A stretch of DNA of 64,000 nucleotides from Sphingobacteriales bacterium (GTDB lineage: Bacteria > Bacteroidota > Bacteroidia > Chitinophagales > UBA2359). Within the stretch, counting starts at the first letter, position 1. Every line of letters starts with the position of its first letter. Under the pieces are notes generated by a model, which worked only from the letters and a program-made list of their open reading frames with translations, was not told the origin of the DNA and made no database searches. Below are positions 60,398 to 64,000 of this stretch, piece by piece. The stretch spans positions 1 to 64,000 of the forward strand of contig JADJTE010000009.1 of NCBI GenBank assembly GCA_016711295.1. The letters are read 5' to 3'. A program made the position numbers and the translations under genes.

Positions 60398-61561
60398 TTA
60401 ACACATCATTTCGCGGTATAAGTTCATCATTATTGGGGCAATAATATCGGGTCTGAACTGCTGGGCGTGCCCCCAACCATGTAATATCATGTCCATACGC
60501 AGCGAGCCTACCGTTAATACTTTTTCTAAGGTATGAGCAAATTGTTCGGTATCGTCGGGGTCGATATATTGGGTATGGCTGCCGCCTGCTTCTTCCAAAC
60601 CCTTAGCCGCAATAACGGGCACACGGCTACACAAACCTTCGACAATAGGATAGCCCCAACCTTCTGCTATGGACGGATAAAGTACTGCGGCAGCGCAACG
60701 ATAGAGCGCGGGCAGATGGGTCTGGGCTACATAATCGAGCAGTATTACTTGGCTACGCAAATCATTCTGGGCAATATATTGGGCTACGCTATCGGCATAC
60801 GCGCTATCGAGCGGATAATTGAGGGCTACTATCGGAACAGATAAGCGCGGACGCAATCGCACAACCGCTTTCAGCAGCGATAACAAGTTTTTTCGGGGCT
60901 GCATTCCGCCTATATGCAGCACATATTGGTCGGGCAATTGATAGGGCAATTGGTATTCCTGCTGCACAAAAAAACCATGTTGGAGCATCATTTGGTCGCC
61001 GTAGTCATAAAAATCGGGGTGGCAACTTGGGTTGATAACGCTTATTCGCTGGGGGTCGATACCCCAATATTGAACGATATCACTTTTAGTAGCTTGGCTA
61101 ATGGCTACTATTCGGTCGGCAACACGGCAGGCGAAGGCATATTTCTGCTGGTATACGAGGCGGTCAAAGAAAGAGTATAGCTGCGGGTGGCGCAAAAAGA
61201 TGAGGTCGTGTATCGTAACAATATTTTTGGCACCGCCGCGCCGCACATTCAAGGGCAATTCGTGGCTCAAACCGTGATAGATATCTAAGCGGTCGCGGCG
61301 TATTTGGTTGCCCATATAAATACTACGCCAAGCACTGCCGCCCAAGAGGGCATCGCGGGCAGTAGGCGGTGTGCGCACCTGCATAGCATCGCTTGGTAGA
61401 AAAAGGGGTTTTTCGCCAATGCCGATATTTGCTTTGGGTACGTATAAAAAGTAGCGGTGTTCGGGAAAATAGGTGCCAAGGCTATTGATAGCGTTGCGGC
61501 TATAATTGCCCAAGCCACTGCGGTTAAAAAAAGCGCGTTTGGCATCAAAACCTATATTCAT
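60398..61561 (-). CDS. Glycosyltransferase family 4 (GT-B)
   Basis: 387 residues starting MNIGFDAKRAFFNRSGLGNYSRN, the glycine-rich N-terminal loop of GT4 enzymes. The second Rossmann domain shows VLHIGGMQPRKNLLSLLKAV and the donor-binding EGWGYPIVEGL (E-x7-E pattern). The enzyme probably transfers a sugar from a nucleotide donor in cell-surface polysaccharide or glycolipid synthesis. Donor and acceptor unknown. It is not in an obvious polysaccharide cluster. Intact ORF. Confidence 0.88.
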   Translation of the reverse strand: MNIGFDAKRAFFNRSGLGNYSRNAINSLGTYFPEHRYFLYVPKANIGIGEKPLFLPSDAMQVRTPPTARDALLGGSAWRSIYMGNQIRRDRLDIYHGLSHELPLNVRRGGAKNIVTIHDLIFLRHPQLYSFFDRLVYQQKYAFACRVADRIVAISQATKSDIVQYWGIDPQRISVINPSCHPDFYDYGDQMMLQHGFFVQQEYQLPYQLPDQYVLHIGGMQPRKNLLSLLKAVVRLRPRLSVPIVALNYPLDSAYADSVAQYIAQNDLRSQVILLDYVAQTHLPALYRCAAAVLYPSIAEGWGYPIVEGLCSRVPVIAAKGLEEAGGSHTQYIDPDDTEQFAHTLEKVLTVGSLRMDMILHGWGHAQQFRPDIIAPIMMNLYREMMC

Positions 61562-61661
61562 ACATCGAGGGGCGGAGCTAAAATCCTATTTTGTCATGTG
61601 TGTTTTTAAGCAAAGGGCGGCATTGAGCCTCACTACGGGGGCGAGAGGCGTAATTTTAGAG

Positions 61662-63145
61662 CTAATAAGCACGCGCAAACAATACGCGCTCTTTGGAGGG
61701 TTTGCCCGTCCATACGCACTTGCCTTCTTCGGCGGGGTTGCCAATTGGAATACAGCGTATAGTGGCTTTGGTGAGTTCTTTGATGGCTTTTTCGGTCTCC
61801 TATTGTGCCGTCCCAGTGCGCACTAATAAATCCACCTTTCTCTTCCAATACCGTTTTGAAGGTTTCTATATCATCAACGCGCGTAATGTGGTCGTTGCGG
61901 TAGGCGAGGGCGCGGTTATACAAATTGCTTTGTATATCGGCGAGCAATTGCCTGATGCGCGTAGCTATATCGGCTAAGGGCATCGATGTTTTTTCGCCCG
62001 TATCGCGGCGGGCAACTTCTACGCATTGGTTTTCTAAGTCGCGCAGTCCTATGGCTATGCGCACAGGTACGCCGCGCAGTTCGTATTCGGCAAATTTGTA
62101 GCCCGATGTTTGCGATTCGTCATCGTCGTATTTGACGATGCAATCGGGGCTTAGGTCTTGTTTGATTTGCTCGGCTATGGCTTTTATTTCGTGCAGGCGG
62201 TCTTTGGTGTTTTTATTGACAATAGGCACGATTACTACATGAAGCGGAGCCAATCGTGGCGGCACTACCAATCCTTTATCGTCGGAGTGCGCCATGATTA
62301 AGCCCCCCATCAAGCGGGTCGAAACGCCCCACGACGTAGCCCATACGTAGGTTTGTTCGTTGTATTCGTTGAGGTATTTTACATCAAAGGCTTTGGCAAA
62401 ATTTTGTCCTAAAAAGTGCGATGTGCCCATTTGCAAAGCCCAACCGTCTTGCATGAGTGCTTCGCAGGTATAGGTATCGTCGCACCGCAAATCGCTCGTT
62501 TTCGGTTTTGCGTCCTTTAATGACGGGCACAGCCATATAGGTTTCCATAAAATTGGCATATTCGTCCAGCATCAATTCTGCTTCGGCTACGGCTTCTTCA
62601 TTAGTGGCGTGGGCGGTATGTCCTTCTTGCCAATGAAACTCGGCGGTGCGCAAAAACAAACGCGTGCGCATCTCCCACCGCACTACGTTAGCCCATTGAT
62701 TGATGAGCAAGGGCAAATCGCGTTTCGATTGTATCCAATCGCGGTAAGTGTTCCAAATAATGGTTTCTGATGTGGGGCGCACTATCAGTTCCTCTTGCAA
62801 TTTGGCTTCGGGGTCTACGATTACGCCGCTACCATCGGGTGCGTTTTTGAGGCGATAATGCGTCACTACGGCACATTCCTTGGCAAAGCCCTCGACGTGG
62901 GCAGCCTCGCGACTCAAAAAACTTTTGGGGATAAACAGCGGAAAAGCGGCATTTACGTGTCCCGTCGCTTTAAAACGGGCATCTAAAACGGCTTTCATGT
63001 TTTCCCAAATCGCATAGCCGTAGGGCTTGATAACCATACAGCCACGCACCGCCGAATGTTCGGCTAATCCTGCGCGGGGCACTAATTCGTTGTACCATCT
63101 CGAAAAATCTTCGGCGCGGCTGGTAATTCCTTTGTTTTGGTTCAT
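61662..63145 (-). CDS. proS: Prolyl-tRNA synthetase (two frameshifts)
   Basis: A class II aminoacyl-tRNA synthetase charging tRNA-Pro. The start at 63145 reads MNQNKGITSRAEDFSRWYNELV. Class II motifs are visible as LIVRPTSETIIWNTY and VVRWEMRTRLFLRTAEFHWQEGH (motif 2). In a second frame come LQMGTSHFLGQNFAKAF and SWGVSTRLMGGLIM (motif 3). The C-terminal anticodon-binding region (PRLAPLHVVIVPI) and a zinc-binding-like end in a third frame (RCIPIGNPAEEGKCVWTG) complete it. Breaks lie near 62500 and 61800; the last frame ends at TAG 61662-61664. The eukaryote/archaeal-like subtype of about 494 residues is usual in Bacteroidota. Confidence 0.92.
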
Positions 63146-63206
63146 AACTTGACTAAATTTATTGCCCGACTTATACATAGAAAAGGGTAGTCGCACAAAC
63201 AAGCCG

Positions 63207-63214
63207 CAAAGATA
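63207..63214 (-). promoter_or_regulatory. Predicted -7 element for proS
   Basis: TATCTTTG on the minus strand, about 60 bp upstream of the proS start. Confidence 0.4.
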
Positions 63215-63323
63215 GGGCTTTTTGGATAATTTTTTAATACCTCTGCTTTCATCGGTCAAAATATTGCCCGCTACGGCAGGGCGAAAATTAGGGCAATAAA
63301 TGCGCTATTTCGCCGAAACGCCG

Positions 63324-63331
63324 TACCTTTG
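63324..63331 (+). promoter_or_regulatory. Predicted -7 element for the terminal DUF58 gene
   Basis: TACCTTTG on the plus strand, about 130 bp upstream of the start at 63460, with a GC-rich leader between. Confidence 0.35.
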
Positions 63332-63459
63332 CTTTCGTGCAGCCAATCCAATTCCCTCGGCACCATAGCCGCCTACGCATAATAGCGCGTTTGTTGGCGG
63401 GGCAGTAGCAGCAAAAATTTCGAGCCAGCCGCCTCTAATTGTTCAATCGGACAAGCATT

Positions 63460-64000
63460 ATGTTTAAAAAATATTATCTATCTTTTTTTCTATCCAACCG
63501 ATTTTTTGTTGGCATTTCTATATCTGTACTGCTATTGATGCTCGCCTATTTTTTCCCGCTCATTCTGAGCTTGGTCAAAATGGCGGTAGTGGCTTGGGCA
63601 TACTTACTTTTATAGATATATTGCTGCTTTATCGTTGGACAGAGGGCATAGAGGCAGAGCGCGTATTGCCCGACCGTTTTTCTAACGGCGACGACAATGA
63701 CGTGCTTTGGCGCGTGGCTAATCAATATCCATATACCATCAAGCTCGAAATCATAGACGAACTACCCATACAGTTTCAAAACCGAGATGCCCGACATCGC
63801 TGTCACCTGCCGAGCGACCAATCACAGTCCATACGCTATACGTTGCGCCCCACCGAGCGCGGGCAATATTTTTTTGGCGCACTCAATATATTTGCCGCCA
63901 GCCCCTTGGGTTTAGTACAACGCCGCTACCGATTTGCCGCCGAAGGCAAAATGATAGCCGTCTATCCATCGTTTTTGCAAATGCGCCAATACGAGCTATT
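63460..64000 (+). CDS. DUF58 domain protein, N-terminal part (partial, frameshifted)
   Basis: It starts at the ATG at 63460 with a basic stretch and two membrane segments (GISISVLLLMLAYFFPLIL and a second around AYLLL). The first frame stops near 63615, but the next frame continues LTFIDILLLYRWTEGIEAERVLPDRFSNGDDN and on to the window edge, so one indel near 63600 is likely. The following beta-rich segment (VANQYPYTIKLEIIDELP) is typical of the extracytoplasmic-facing N-terminal part of membrane DUF58 proteins. The VWA-like core would lie beyond the window. It differs in type from the soluble DUF58 protein at 12190. Confidence 0.75.

Overview
The window comes from a chromosome of a Bacteroidota bacterium. 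The evidence is proteins with type IX secretion (T9SS) C-terminal sorting domains, SprB-like and FG-GAP repeat surface proteins, BatD and DUF58 proteins, a fused ABC permease/M1 peptidase, and repeated TAnnTTTG promoter elements with no clear Shine-Dalgarno sites. Gene order tig-clpP-clpX fits the phylum. I would guess a Chitinophagia/Sphingobacteriia/Saprospiria-like lineage, but the sequence alone does not settle this. I saw no rRNA, tRNA or CRISPR.

Layout. 0-4.6 kb: tig (partial), clpP, clpX, ppa, metF. 4.6-5.2 kb: a truncated MITE-like repeat, a decayed Cys-rich lipoprotein fragment and its intact paralog. 5.2-12 kb (mostly minus): rlmB-like methyltransferase, START-like protein, RNase H, a terminal-inverted-repeat element, a methyltransferase, acyltransferase E2, a universal stress protein, a DUF4340 protein. 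12-22 kb: DUF58 protein, ABC permease/M1 peptidase fusion, Ppx/GppA phosphatase, BatD, two exported proteins. 22.6-24.6 kb: an AT-rich restriction-modification island (predicted N4-cytosine methyltransferase plus NotI-like endonuclease) ending in an attC-like inverted repeat, directly in front of dnaA. 26-41 kb: GT-C glycosyltransferase, SUMF1-family protein, palindromic repeats, a giant FG-GAP/SprB/VWA T9SS adhesin-like protein (about 1,770 residues) flanked by a 166-bp direct duplication, an XRE/ScfR-type regulator, a TolC-like protein, and a second FG-GAP T9SS protein. 40.8-41.9 kb is non-coding. 41.9-51.7 kb: L,D-transpeptidase, RluD-like synthase, transketolase N-half, ribF, EEP-family protein, diheme cytochrome, large TPR protein. 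51.9-56.2 kb: a DarTG toxin-antitoxin locus whose toxin gene is split near its fifth codon by an ISL3-family element, which itself carries a second copy of the same element. 56-64 kb: sulfatase-like protein, prfC, thioredoxin lipoprotein, MITE-like copy, GT4, proS, and the start of a second DUF58 protein.

Data quality dominates interpretation. Many housekeeping genes (tig, clpP, clpX, metF, rlmB, rnhA, dnaA, prfC, proS, transketolase and others) carry single-base indels, often in homopolymers, while reading clearly through in another frame. I treat these as probable sequencing or consensus errors and annotate each gene across its full extent, listing the breaks. The darT split is different: it has clean inverted repeats and 8-bp target duplications and looks biological.
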